From Burhinus oedicnemus (lineage: Eukaryota; Chordata; Aves; Charadriiformes; Burhinidae), in assembly GCA_008921705.1 (NCBI GenBank), contig VFFE01008521.1, positions 1,176,745 through 1,240,744 of the forward strand: a stretch of 64,000 bases of DNA, written 5' to 3'. The notes under the pieces are model-generated. The model saw only the letters and a program-made list of their open reading frames with translations, searched no databases and was not told where the DNA came from. How positions within the stretch are numbered: the stretch's first letter is position 1; each line of letters opens with the position of its first letter. Shown in pieces: positions 1 to 12,599 of the stretch. The translations under genes were made by a program, and so were the position numbers.

Positions 1-1171
1 TAGCCTGTGTTACAACAGCCATCTGCAGTTCCATAGACAGGTGCAGGGTCAGCGTCACAGCTCCAAGCCTGGAGTTCAGAGAGAGCTGAAAAAATTGCTA
101 AGCAACTAAGAAGAATTTCCAGCATCATTAAAAAAAAGCACTCCAGCATTCATTTCTAAAAATACAGATGTTTTTATTTTTTTTTTATACATTTCTCTGG
201 GCGTGGCTTGTCCAGAGATAACAGCATATGAGCCTGCTTGCAACTTTAAACTGTGTAGGAATAATGAGAAATATATAAGGCTAATTATAAAGTGTGGGGA
301 AAAAAATCCAGTTAGTTTGTTGAGGACTTGGTATGCCTTGGAGATAACAGACTATTCTACAATATTGATTGCCTTAGAAACATGATGCTACTTTCTAATA
401 GCTACAGACACCGACCAAAATGCTGAGGTGGTGAGATGTGCTAAACAAGTATAGAGCAAGGGATCAGGCCAGTGAACTCTCCAAACCTTACTCATCACTG
501 TATCTGCTCAAATTTCAGTTCTTTTTTTTTTTCCTTCTTTCTATTGCTTGAGTGGGCTGAACCATTTCTACAAACTCCTCCCCTCTCTGCATATTCTCCC
601 TTTAATTGTGACCTATTAATGGCGTCTTAGGCAAAGAGAGTTAGAATAACACCGCTCTCTACGTAAATAATTATACACTTAACCAGTGCACCTTGGCAGA
701 AATAAATTCTGTTCCTGGACCTGTCATCACACAAGCATGTGGTTCAATGAAGTACACAACTGGGGTTTTTATATGCATTGAAAAGCACTGCCATAAAGTC
801 CATCAGTGCCAGGTGCACTTCACGCATAAGAGAGAAACAGCAATATATTTATTGATATAAAACAACGATTTAGGAAAGTTTGATAGTAAATGCGACAGTG
901 ATTTAACAATATTCAATGTCAAGGCACACTTGGTTATTTACTGCATGGAGGACAGGGTCAGATAAAACTGTCGGGAAGACCCTGCTGCTGAGTTGAGGTT
1001 CAGAAAGGACCCCTTTGCTTTCTAAACTTCTCAGAGAGGAGTCTGGGTGTGGCTGGATCCAAACCTAATCCCAGACTTGGTCAATGGTTTATGTTTAAAG
1101 GATTAGATATGCAAAATGAATCCTTTATATCATTTGGTTAAGATTTCAAAGTTTAACATGTGATTAATCCC
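1..1171. other. AT-rich unique DNA, no gene seen
   Basis: No open frame here has gene-like character or splice signals that stand out. A T-rich run lies at 171-186. The stretch 590-740 is slightly less degenerate-looking, with a TTAATTGTGACC-type motif and a few CpGs, but nothing decisive. I see no repeat family that I recognise. Confidence 0.6.
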
Positions 1172-1580
1172 TTACCAAGAATCTGTTGCTGCAGGGAGTC
1201 TTTGAATCTCAAGAAGTAACCTTGAGAGGCATCCCTACCCAAGGGGAGATCCTGGCGTGCAGCCCACTGCCGTGAAGAAGAGCTGGAAGGGTTCTTGGGC
1301 TGCTCACTATTTATGGGGGTAAGAGGATTGACTTATAGACATATTTGCATATCGACCACAGTGCCAGTATTGTGGTTAGGTGGGTGCATTGTTCAAGTTA
1401 GCCCTTGGCTATTGTGTTGTTAACTGTCTCCCCAAAACCACTTTTAAGCCGCATGCAGCTATCATGACTAGATACACCCATTATGACCACCACAGGTGGT
1501 TATCACTCGGGCAGGGTTACAGGAGATAAAGATCTGGCTGCGGGCAAGGGGGAGCACACCGTCACACCAGGCAAATAATA
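1172..1580. mobile_element. Probable old LTR-like avian repeat
   Basis: This block is richer in GC than its flanks and reads like a dispersed avian LTR-type repeat that I recall in many bird genomes. Recalled parts include the GTGCAGCCCACTGCCGTG-like segment, the GGGTTCTTGGGCTGCTCA segment, and the GCCGCATGCAGCTATCATG segment near 1449. It carries a small perfect hairpin at 1496-1510 (ACCACC, 3-nt loop, GGTGGT). There is no coding capacity, and I cannot see the terminal TG...CA or target duplication, so the ends are approximate. Orientation and family are unassigned. Confidence 0.4.
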
Positions 1581-2985
1581 TTTTTCATCCAATACCCTCT
1601 TCTGAAAGCATAGCTATTGGGTGAAATTATGGTAGTAATTAGGAAAAGATTTTTTTCCCCTTTTTACACACAGAGTGTTTTCAGGATCTGTAAAGCTAAC
1701 CAGACTTCACTGGTGACATTTTCATATGTAAAATATATTCTAGTGGATATTATTTATGTATCTAACAATGAAAACTTTAGGTATTATTGCCTAGTGATCT
1801 CCAAATTAACTTTTCTGTTGTCTTCACGTCACATCAGTGCTTTTGTGAGACTCTAAATTATCAAGTTTTTAGTACTATAACAACAGCAGCTTTGATTATT
1901 TTATTTTTTTAATAGCACTAGCTCAAATATGGATGATTAATCAAATTATTTGAACAAAGATCAACAACACTGACAAAAGTAACAATTTTTTCAAAAATTT
2001 CAAAATTATTTCGATGAAATGGAGATCCTATTTTTTTTTCAGACTAAAGCCAAAAAGTCTTACTTAAAGAAGATCATTAAATTTGTGTATGCAGGTAATT
2101 AAATCACAGATGACATTTCAGGTTAGCAATAAGAAAGGCCAGCCAAAACATGGATACCTTTTCAGTGAAAATACTTGCTAGATGACACTGTCAGCAAAAA
2201 AAGAAATTATCTTCTTTAATTGGGTTCCAAACTTCTCTTGACCTCAAAACGTGAACAGATTATATAAACTTCTAATACCTATCCCTGTTTCTTTTTTTCA
2301 GTAAAGTAACTGTGCATGATCTTTCTACTGATGCTATATAAGTATAAGCATGATATATGATTTCTCTTCAAATTTAAGGCATACAGTTAGTATATTGCTA
2401 TTATTTCTTCATTCTCTCCTGTGCACTATCTAATACATTTGCATCGTTTTGTTTCCATTTATATGCTGGTATTTCAGAAGACCATCCATCCGTTCTGGGA
2501 ATATATATCCCTAGTCATACACAAATTCTGATTTGCTTCTCCTTCTATATACAACCAGCATCACTTTCGTGTTCTGAATACAACTTCCAAATTAAAATAT
2601 CCTTTTAAGAAGAGAATATGCAGGCATTTTGAGAAGCAGTACTGTTTAATAATTCATCTCTTACACATTAACAATCACGTGTTTGATATTTAGGGAACAA
2701 AGGTAAATACTCAGATCTTCCTTCTTGCCTTCACTTGCAGGTTCAGCTTATTTCTGGCTTATTCCCTTTCTCTGTGTCGTGGTGGTTGGCAGAATGGGCG
2801 TTTGTGCTCCACTGCCGAAACTGGCTTTTCTCCTTTATGAGTCATGTGGCCCAAGACTGCTTTGTGGCTGAGGCTGAGAAAAAGCCTCTGATGCTGAGTA
2901 GTAAGCGTTAAAAATGAAGAATCTGATCTGGTTGTCTTTTGACCTGCAGGGAGAAGGTACCTTCTTAATTCATTTCAGTGGACAA
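1581..2985. other. AT-rich unique DNA, no gene seen
   Basis: The stretch is rich in short A and T runs. The only long frame (1617-1856 on the plus strand, 79 codons) has no recognisable features and lacks flanking splice sites of note. I see no repeat or RNA gene. Confidence 0.55.
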
Positions 2986-2989
2986 ACGT

Positions 2990-4180
2990 GAGGTGAAACT
3001 TTTGTGAAGAGAGGGCATGAATACAGGTGTTGAGGCACACCAGCACATGTGAGGACATGGCCTGGGGTTTAGCTAACTAAACTCACCATGAAAAGCTGCT
3101 GGATGTGGCATGAGAAATTGCTGGACACGGCAGATAATAGAGTGACAAGTGTTGCTGTAAGAAATGGCCAGATTTCACAGATGGTTAAGGGGGTGTCAGA
3201 GGCAGCCAAATCTCACAAATAATTGAGGGATCAGTTGGGGGTTTTTTGAAAAGTGAAATCTTGCAAGGTCAGCAGACCCTCAGCAACCATAATCTGTGAG
3301 ATATCAAATTTGGCTACAGATATAAAAGAAGTGAGTCCAGTGGGGAAAAAGTAATTAGGGGTGGGCTGTTTATCTGGGTTGAAACAAAGGTGGAGAAAGG
3401 GAGGGGTCAAGGTGGTTGGGGAAAACAAGCATGGGAAATGGAGAGGAGCTGGACCAAGAGAGGCTAATTGAGTGCAAGTGAGCTGCTAGCTGCTACACTT
3501 CTCTGATCAAGCCCTGTCTTTTTATTAAATTCTATTCCTAACTAGTTCTGTATGAGTGCACTCCATTCTGGATATGAGTGTGTGAACCACTAGTGACCTT
3601 CAAGAGGGACTAGTCAGTAAGTAGTATGAGAGATCTGAGTGCCAGCCACTGGAGAGAGAAACTGTGGGTTGAAGAGCCCGTAGGTCTAGGAGCTGGCTAC
3701 TGATGGCAACCATATCATGTGTGGGAGGGTGTGGAGGTGAACTGCTAGCAGACTTCACTGGACTAGCCTGTAGTAGAAGGACACCAGCACCTGGAAAGAT
3801 TCAAGGTCTCAAGATCTGACCCAGTAACTGGGTGAGGGGCCTGAGATCTGGGCAAAGATATTAGGTGGACTTGGAGTTTGTGATAATATACAAGGAATCT
3901 ATGAATGTGGGTGTGCCTGTAAATCCAGAGAGTGAGGGTATGTATATAGAACCACTGGTGAGCTTACACACTAGTCTCTGTGTGCGTGTGTGTGTACTGG
4001 CAATGTGTACTCCACCTCACTGCTGGCTGGATCTGGGCATAGGAAGCCTCTGCATCCATGGGTCTTGGATGGCAGATGCCCTTGAGGTCTGAGAGGGACT
4101 AAAGTCATCTCTACAAGGCCAGGAAGCAGAATTCTCCTGAGTCCCAAAGTCTACCAGGTCTGGCTACCTTTTACAGTAAG
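2990..4180 (+). mobile_element. LTR-like repeat, copy A
   Basis: A purine-rich block that shares a series of ordered motifs with the block at 21.6-23.6 kb. Shared pieces are AAGCATGGGAAA (3429 here, near 22008 there), a CTTCTTATTAAA-type segment, and the phrase TCTGAGTGCCAGCMACTGG (near 3636 here, near 22186 there), followed by repeated GTGTGTG and CTGGAG units. This matches a dispersed ERV/LTR-derived family I recall from birds, in which a promoter-like core is followed by degenerate minisatellite-like units. An internal imperfect repeat of 38-bp period starts at 3167 and 3205 (GCCARATYTCAC). No gag or pol coding is visible. The copy is old and eroded, and its ends are approximate. Confidence 0.5.
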
Positions 4181-4829
4181 TTTAACATGGGTTAACATGT
4201 TAATCAGGATAAACGCTAGGTTCACCTCTAGTCTCTGCTTCACCTATAAAAGAACCTTCAGCACAGAAGTGCAAGATGAGGATGTTGTTTTTTGATGAGA
4301 AACACAATGCAAATTTGATGTCATGACTTTTACCATTTCGTGGTAAAAAACCTCTAAAACTATAGCAATTTAGCTAGGAACAAATAATAGAAAATATATC
4401 CATCTTATTATTTAATATATACACACTCGAAAGCCAAATCAGTACTGGAAAAGCAGCTTGATTATGTAATTTAATATATAAACAGGCATATTTCTAAACC
4501 TCATTATCATTTGCTATTTTGCTGTTTGCATCCACTGCAAGCCAGAAATTTAGTGTACAAAATGTCTTAGGAGGCTGCAAAGTCCAAGAGCTGAGTATAA
4601 GAAAACATTCATACATTTTTTTCTTATATGGAAGTATTTTGACAAATATATTTGAAGTAACATGACACATAATTGATATGTATTTACTATTCCTTGAAGG
4701 ACAATTGTTTTTGTTTCATTTCACTAGAAAATTAAACAACATCGGTTTAGTTTCCCTGTTCTATGTAGACTAGTTACAAGCACATAGATGAATTTACCTT
4801 CTTCTATCCTGCACCATTACCAGCTGTAT

Positions 4830-4985
4830 TAAGCAATTTGCAGATAAATCATTAATCACTTCCTTTTATGTTTAATGTAATAATATTAATCATGAGTGAA
4901 CAAATTGAGTAATCATATGGCTGTAATATGCAATTCCCATAGGAGCTCTGTTGTAATTTACTAATTACAACCATGCCACAATATT
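4830..4985. promoter_or_regulatory. Homeodomain-site-rich patch with 8-bp palindrome
   Basis: About 150 bp contain many ATTA/TAAT cores. At 4951-4970 lies a perfect inverted repeat, TTGTAATT-TACT-AATTACAA, which presents two facing TAAT/ATTA half-sites. Such an arrangement is typical of dimeric paired-class homeodomain sites, which is established knowledge for that family. That it is bound or conserved is inference; AT-rich DNA produces such sites by chance. Confidence 0.2.
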
Positions 4986-5046
4986 ATAGACTAAATCTAA
5001 AATTACAGTTTGCTACTTCAATAATGCTTTAATTCCCAAGCTGCAG

Positions 5047-5110
5047 CAGCAATACCTGACCATGAACATGCCTCCTACTTCAACGTAATCTGCAAGATTG
5101 ATGGTGCCAG
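5047..5110 (+). other. Exon-like segment, unassigned
   Basis: A short open stretch runs from an acceptor-like CTGCAG (5041-5046) to a near-consensus donor, GCCAG followed by GTAAGC at 5111. In the frame starting at 5043 it reads PDHEHASYFNVICKIDGAR after a few alanines, which has ordinary globular composition. A second frame from 5041 is open only to 5088. The upstream pyrimidine tract is mediocre. I do not recognise the peptide. A 64-nt open segment beside a good GT is common by chance, so this is only a lead for an exon of a long-intron gene. Confidence 0.15.
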
Positions 5111-8100
5111 GTAAGCAAAAGGCAAATAGGTTGCAGAACTGATGGAAAAACAAGTAACTTTGGTGTGGATCATTTCCTGAAGAATTAATGAAATTATTAA
5201 CTTTTTCTGATAGTTATTAATTTACCAGGAAACCCCTCCATGTTCTAGTTCTTGCTTATCAGCTGATATACAACAATTATAAAGCTGACTAAAACCCAAG
5301 CAGAATAAAGCAAATAAGCCATCACAATCCATGCCACTCTGATCACCTGGATTCCTGAAAGTTTTACATCTACTTTTCTTTTCTTATTCATCCATAAGGA
5401 TATGATCATGAGTGTCAACACCATGAGGAAGGGTAACCAAACTGAGCAGCCGATGCTGTAAAATGAGTACGATGGGATGTGTACTTAGGTCTATAGTAAC
5501 CAAAACCATGATTCTGTCACATCATCAAAGCAAAGATGATTTTTTTTGGTCATATTTTATTGTTGTATGGTTATGCTAACCCTTGTCCTGCAGCAGGCAT
5601 CCAGAGAGCCTTATCTAACACATAAGTGAATTATTATATCATCCCACGATCATAAAGGGCATATTCTTTACACCTTTGTCAGTGGAATGACTTGGGTATG
5701 TTTCAGGGAGGATTTTTAATAGAACAAGGCCACATTCCTTCATGTGTAAACGCACTTATGTAGGTTGAACAAGGCAAGCTTTACTGAGCACCTGTTCTAA
5801 ACATTTTCCTGCAGTTACCAGTTTGAACAAAGGCTCTGCAATCTATGAAGATTATCTACATGTTATTTTAGTTATGATACTGAAGAAATATCATTAATAA
5901 CACATATTTTGAAGTGTTTTTTATTGACAGTCTTTAAATTCTCTGGCCCATTTTTAAGCTCTTATGTCATGCCATCATAAGAGTACCTAAAATAATTTTT
6001 TTTCTTCAGAGTAAGCATAGCTCATGAACATTTTTATTAAACTTTATTTAGTACTTGATTTTTCCCTTTTAATCCATAAACTCACCTGACATTTTTTCCA
6101 ACTAAGTATTGAACCAAATTCCTATATCTCTCAATTACTACAGCATATTTTGGAAGGCTTTGGGTTTGAAAATTTTTTGTGTTATTTTGAGTTTCGAATT
6201 CATAAGAGTTTCATTTAGTCTCTCCTATGGGATGGACACTATGCTTCATTATCCAAGAAGGAAAGGGTTCTTTGGTTTTTTTGCTTTTGTTTTTTAATCA
6301 GCTGCTATTTACTATAAAAAGTATAACTTTTAGTTTAAAAAACTTCCTTAAAGAAACACTAGAAATAGACCTTATTAAGCAGACTCTCAGAATGAATATT
6401 TTGCCCAGTTATATCATATTCTAGCTTCTTCCAAATCCTAATAGAAACCCTTTTTTGGTTTCATGTTTGCATTCACTCTACTTTTCTTCAGTCAGCGTTT
6501 TATTCCATACATTTTTACCACAAAATAATATCTTCTCTTATCTACATATTTTGTTAATGAAAAGATATATTATTTAATAGTTTCAGTTATAAAGTAATTA
6601 ATATAATAATATTTCAAAGAACTGCACTGGGGAAAATGGTTAAATGTGTAATCTTTTAAGAGAGACACTTGTATGCAGAAAGCATATTTTAGAAGTAAAT
6701 TTCAGCTGAATACCTGACTCAATTATGGGCCACTATGTGATTGTGTTATGTCCAGCATGTTCTGGGTCGCTGAGTGGGAAGACATATTTGGACAAGACAC
6801 ATCTATTCACCGGATTACCCTGCAGTATTAGCTTTGTCCCTGAGATCAGCAACACCACTGTCAATTAGTATGTTAATATCTGACCATTGGCTCCCTGATG
6901 CCTTTGTTTTAGTTTTAAATTAATATTAAAATTCAACATATAATATACAGCTGTAGCTAACCAGGGGATATTAATATAAACTGACCTCTTTCCACCATTT
7001 ACAGTGATGTTTAGGCTCCTTGAAAATGCTGGGGTTTGAGTTTGGGTTTCTTTTGTGGTAGCAATTAACTTTTTTTTTTTCCCCCAGGAGGAGCCTTTGT
7101 AGCTGCTGACACTTCATTTTCATAAAGATATTTTTTTGAGGCTTGTGAATTTATGAAACAAAGACTAATGATGAATAGACATCATAGCAACACCGAAGCA
7201 GGAGTTTTGTGAGAGCAGCCTGCTGTGTGCGCTTTTGTGTTCAGCCTAGCAGAGTTTGGAGGGGTCAAACAGAATAAAACTATTGACTTAAGGGCAGAAA
7301 ATAGGGCAGCAGTCAAAAAACATTGAATTTAGTGCATAACGGATGCGGTGCGCTGACAGCAATCTGTCAGCTGCAGTCCTACCTGGAGGCTTGGTAAATA
7401 CTACCAGCAGTACTGAGTGGTGTTCGAGACTGGAAATTTGACTCCAAACAGGAACAGTGAATTCACTCAAGAGAGTGGTGCTTCCTTAAGCCTAAAGGTC
7501 TTCTGGGCCCCTAGAGCTGTAGTGAAGGACTCAGCTGCTCATCCTCAGCAGATACAACGGACAGTCTGTGTAAGCTGAAGAGCTGCCTTGGACTCTGAGG
7601 GTTAATCTCATTACAAAATCCCCTGTTGTTTAAACCTGTTGTTTAATCTACAGAATGGACAGGAGCTGATAGTCTTTCAGAAAGGCAAATTAAAAACTGT
7701 GTTTTCTATTACCAAAGTATTCTTTGTGGTTTGTGTATGATTTTCCTAAGGCTAAGGATTATTTCTCCATATTCCTTTGAAAATGATTACCAGTGTATTA
7801 CAGAGGTAGTCTATTTAGAGGTAAGTTTAATAATTTTCCAATTACTGGTTTAGAGATTGGAGGCAAAACAAAACAGGGAAAAGAAGAAGAAAGATTTTTT
7901 TTTTTTTTTACTGGAATAGCAAAATAGCATGCCAAATACTTAATAAAATAAAATAAAATGATAAAATGGAAAGAATGAATACAAGTTTCAAAATATATTG
8001 AATAATAAAGAAGAAGAAATACTGATTAAATATGGATTTAATAAGATTACATTACCAATGGCAAATTATTATGGTAATTCAGAATTGTTCTCCTAAGGAA

Positions 8101-8116
8101 AAATATATTACACTGT

Positions 8117-8425
8117 GTCTGAGCCCTGAGGACACCACCAGCCCGGCCTGTCCCTGACCAGCCTGCTGGGGCTCCCCCCAACCTGCCCATGGCCCAGGAC
8201 CCCACATCAGCCCCCAGGACACCACCTGTGGGCCCATGGACCAGCCCACAGGGAGGTGGCCTGATGCCTGGGGCTGGGGCCTCCCCAGTGCCTCCTGGCT
8301 GCCCTGCTCCTGGCTGGGGGTGGGATGGGCCTTGTCTGCCAGGCCCTGCCCTGATGCCCTCCACATGGCGAGCTTCTGATGGTCCTGGGCCCAGGGAGCC
8401 ACTGCCTTCACAGCACCCTGACACA
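8117..8425. repeat. GC-rich, CpG-poor block
   Basis: A sharply bounded block dominated by CCAG, CCTG and CCCA units sits inside strongly AT-rich DNA. It has few CpGs, so it is not an unmethylated CpG island and looks like decayed methylated repeat. Long frames on both strands (8047-8445 minus, 8189-8449 plus) are by-products of the low stop-codon density and are proline/glycine rich. It resembles GC-rich portions of avian LTR elements, but I cannot name a family. Confidence 0.45.
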
Positions 8426-8589
8426 CCGTTTGTGTTCCAAGACATCTAGGAAGATATAGGATGGGATCTTTGGGGGATCCATACTTCCATTCACTGATAA
8501 TTAGTAGGAGAAAAACACATAATCCAAAGATTTTCTGATAACCAGACTAAAAAGAATGAACAAACAATAATTAAAAAAAGTTTTTCTAC

Positions 8590-8850
8590 CTCAGCTACTA
8601 CTGTAGAGAACCCACCCCTGATCTTCTTCCCCTTTGACCACTTATGGGGTCCCTCTGCTGCTGACCAGCCATCTCTGTCTGGTGTATGGCAGTGAGAGGG
8701 CAGCAGCCCAGGTTCTCACCAGGAAGGATTCTGACAGTGTTGATGGTGGTGCTGCTCGCTTTACATTCACCTGGGGAGATTTTGTTGCATTTCCTGTAAG
8801 TTTGCTCACTTACTCCGGCACTGAGCCACGATGTAATGCTACACTCAAGT
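8590..8850. repeat. Moderately GC-rich block, possible repeat remnant
   Basis: This stretch is less AT-rich than its surroundings and carries overlapping open frames on both strands (8598-8909 minus, 8634-8885 plus). Neither frame resembles a protein that I know. It may belong to the same inserted element as the GC-rich block just before it, or be an independent old insertion. The evidence is base composition only. Confidence 0.25.
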
Positions 8851-11800
8851 ACCACTATAGTCCTCAAAAGGCTTGCTATAAGTAGGGTACTTCTTTTTCT
8901 ACCAGTCATTAGTTAAATTACATAATTTTCATTGTGTGGGACAGAGATTCAGTTATTTGTTATTACATCTAGTCAGACTTTTCATATTACCGTATGTACT
9001 TAGGCCATATATCCTTGTGTCTAAGCAAAGATATTTTAGTTGGATAATGAAATCAGTGTATCAGTGTTTTGACCAAAGTCAAGCTGGAGTTAAAAGGGGT
9101 CCCTTGGGCAGTTATTCCTGGCTTATATCACCCCCTTGCTCCCTTCTTTAAGGTATGCTTAACATAGAGTCCGAAGTCACCTATGGTGACCTTCCCATTA
9201 CCTTGAATGGGAATGAGATTAAAGTCTTTCTTTCAGAAAATTGGTAGATTTGAACCGTTGCCAAAACCTGTTGAAGTTTGTGAGACCCCTCACAAACTGA
9301 GTTACTGTTGCATGAGTATCTAACTGCCAAAGCCACAGCACTTCATTTTCTGACTGATGGAAAACAACAGTTGAATAGTGCACCCATTTATTTTGGTCTT
9401 ATATACAAGAACTACAAAGGTCCCCTGAGTATTTTTTGTCTTATGTATAGGAATTACAGAGGTCCCCAGAGTACTATTCTCTCTTGCGTTTCTTGAGCAA
9501 GGGGAAAAAATAAGTGAAAGCAGGAACCTATTTTCTTGCAGGGAATTGTCAAACCGACCTTTAAGCCTCAGCTCTTTTCTCCCTCATCAGTGGATTTCAG
9601 CTGGTATGTTCATGCGAGGCGGTTGGAATTTGGGATAGGATGGCAACATTTAATATCTGCCCCTCAGCCAGGAACAATATGAATCTTTGGGTTTCCTCAC
9701 AGTCTCTCTGGGAATAGAAAATCTTAGGCATTACTCTTTGTTCTCAGCTATTCTTAAACTTACTAAGAAATCATATTAAATTTAGAACCTGCTAAATCTC
9801 TTGATAACAGTATTGTAACTGTGATGGCCCAAGGTTTGTAGTGACAGAGATGTTACCTAAGGTACTTGACCAAGTACAGTTGGAAAAAGGAAACAAGACT
9901 TCAGGCACACATTCCCTTTTTCTCAGTATGTCCTCAATTTGAAGATTGCAGTATCTTTTTTGGAATTAATATGGGTATGTCTGTTTAAAAGATTGTTTTT
10001 TTTCCAGCAGTATCGAAAGAATAAAAACTATTATCTCTTCCAGATGGTCTGAAATTCTTGATTATGTTATGACAGGTGATAATACTTTTCCCTTTAGGGC
10101 CATATAAATATGGTAGAATAGTCCCATATTTAATGTAACGAAACAAATAATTTGGGCATTTTAAAATTGGGAGCTTCATCCTTGATGCAAAAATAGCCAC
10201 AAGAAACCAGCTGTAGGGCTTCTTGTCAATTTGCTAAATGTAGCAAAGAAAAATAAACATGTAATAGAAATAGTAAGCAAGTCGTTTTGTAACAGGTAGC
10301 AAAGGACTATCTAAATCTGGTTTTGGTCATTGACCCCACCTATTATTTTGCATTCAAGAATACACAAAGTGGGAGTGAGTGGCTGCCTGAGTGGCTGTTT
10401 GGCTGTTAGCGAATGTTAACCTGCCACAGGTATTGAACGTACTTTCTTATTTTAAAGAAATCAGTGATTGTGCATGTTGAATTTCATTCATTCTATGCTG
10501 GTTTTAAGTAAATACTTCATTGTTACATGGGTGTTTGTGACTAAGATATCAAAAATAACCTGTGTGCAACATTTTTCAGAATAAGTAACACCATGCTATT
10601 TTTTCAATAATTGCAGCAATTACTGTATGAAATGTGTGTGAATCTGGATATAGAGACATGTGGTATTTTTTGAATATATACAGTGTATTTAGGTCACCCC
10701 TCCCCACACAAAACCTTTTGCAATCTGTAAGACTATTAGTGAAAGTCTTGGGGAAATATTAGTGTGAGTAGTTCAGAAAATAAAGAGTATTTGTGCAAGG
10801 TCCTCCGATCAAAGTGTTCAATATTGAGAATGACAAAGCTCTGAACTATCAGGAAGAGAATTCCACTTGATCTCAGTTCTTTGAGTATACCGTAATAAGG
10901 AAAACAGCCCTTTAGGAAACCAGGATGTAAACATTGTTGTAGGAACTTAACACTGAGTTACAGGTGCAGAAATTAATAATAATTTTGGGATTGTAGCAGG
11001 AAGATCTCCTGATATAAACTCTACAACTTAAACATTAATAATCTGCAGCATTAAGAATGGTTTCCTACTAAATACTTTTCTTTTCTTCCTAAATGCAGTA
11101 TCTTAGAGTGGCTTTCCCCTGAAAAAAAAAAAAGATTTGATTTGCTAAAAATATAGTTACCTATATGCAGAAGATAATCTAAGAAAATAAAGTGAATAAA
11201 ATATATCTTTGTCAGAATGTACTATTTGCTGCACAACAGCAGCACTGCAAATTTGGGGAGCTGTCTCATTGCTGTGTAAAACTCTTTTCAGAGCCTCAGT
11301 TTAAAGTGTGATGAAGAAAACGTGTTTGTTTCTATTCTGACAGCTTTGTTGAACATGCCAGCCTAAGACACACATGGAGAACTATCCTTTGACATCATAA
11401 ATTTCAACAAAGGCTTCACAATAATTATCAGCATCCATAACCTACCTACATACCTGATGCACTGTAACTTTGTTCTCATCAGCGGTACTATTCCTGTTCC
11501 TTTTTTCCACTCTGAAGAACAGATGAGTAGCTAAGTGCAAGTTTAAAAGCTTCTGAACCTATTTGCTATGTGAGCAGAGGTTTCTAAACTTGTGTTTTGC
11601 CTAATGGGTGTTCCGATGGACAGCATGGAGGAAAAAGGCTCCTGCCTTGTATCCTGTTGATACAAGAAGGAAAGAGACAAATTTTTCAAATGTACCAGAG
11701 ATTAATTGCTTCCTTAAAATCCAAAACAGTTCCTCTGCTCTGTGCACAAAATGTAACTCTTCTAGTGAAAGGATTTTATCTTTTCAGGTTAAATGTAGAG

Positions 11801-12599
11801 ATGAGATTCCTACTCCTCGCAAAAAAAATGCACATACAAGAGAGAGGGGTCTCAGAACTCTCTCCTTGGCTAAGAGGCACAGTAGCACAGTGAGACTTTG
11901 AGCCCTAGTTTACACAGACTAAGTAAGAAATCCGAGTTGTCTATTGCAACAGAATTTCAAAAAAGTCTTCTTTTTGGTGAAAGCCTTTAAGAAAAAAATC
12001 CTGCAATATCTTGGTATTTCCAGAAATGGCCCGATAATGGGAGATTCTCAGAATGTTCCTGCTAGAAATTTTAACAAAGATTTCAGTTTGGTGGACTCAG
12101 GAAAAAAATGGAAGCTCTGAGTGTCTCAGCAAGCTCTGATACTGCGAAAAGAGGAGTCACAGAAATTTACAAAAGAACCTAGTGAACTGAGTGTCTTAAA
12201 AAGCTCTGAAGGAGTTGAAACAAAGGCTTAACTTAAATATTGGATAACAATTTGTCTCATAACTGCCTTTATCCATCTCCAAATCTCTGGTGAAAAGCTT
12301 GTTATGAAGAGGCTGCTGTCAGGGTGGGAGAACATTGTAGTTATAAATGAAGATATAAAGGTATTAATTCCTGCTGGCAATAGTCTGTGTTGTCTTCTTA
12401 AAGACTTCCATCTCTCACTGACTGAGACGGACATTGTTACTTTTAATATGACTTAACTAGTTTCTTCCCTTTTGTAGCAATAAGCTTGTTCATTAATAGC
12501 TTTCAGAACTCATACATCATGATGATATTCTAAGCTATATGTTACAGCTAAATTATTAGTTAACTGCTCCTGACAGGAAAAGTGGATATAAATTAAGCT
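8851..12599. other. AT-rich unique DNA, no gene seen
   Basis: Apart from the 42-bp tandem duplication near 9.4 kb and a weak ancient-repeat-like motif at 9194-9215, nothing stands out. The frame pair at 11597-11901 (98 and 97 codons, overlapping in different frames) looks accidental, since two frames stay open over the same purine-rich DNA. Confidence 0.5.
9396..9479 (+). repeat. Diverged 42-bp tandem duplication
   Basis: Two copies of a 42-bp unit start at 9396 and 9438 (GTCTTATATACAAGAACTAC and GTCTTATGTATAGGAATTAC at their starts). The period is a multiple of three. In the open frame 9308-9496 it yields two 14-residue units with IYKNYKGP and MYRNYRGP cores. Most differences are silent or lysine-to-arginine. 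No domain is recognisable, and the frame has no splice or promoter support, so I list it as a DNA repeat. Confidence 0.55.

Larger units (their letters stand above)
4185..8110. other. AT-rich unique DNA with candidate conserved patches
   Basis: No complete gene is visible. The region is dense in ATTA/TAAT cores, especially 4830-4985 (listed separately), and holds one exon-like segment at 5047-5110. Near its end are a 15-T run at 7895-7909, preceded by a purine-rich GAAGAAGAAAGA tract, and an AAAAT-unit simple repeat at 7942-7968. Frames at 6109-6424 are hydrophobic products of T-rich DNA and not convincing proteins. Confidence 0.5.

Noticed and set aside
8047..8449. Long frames on both strands of the GC-rich block
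   Set aside because: Three frames are open at once and give Gly/Pro/Ala-rich strings, as expected from GC-rich repeat DNA.
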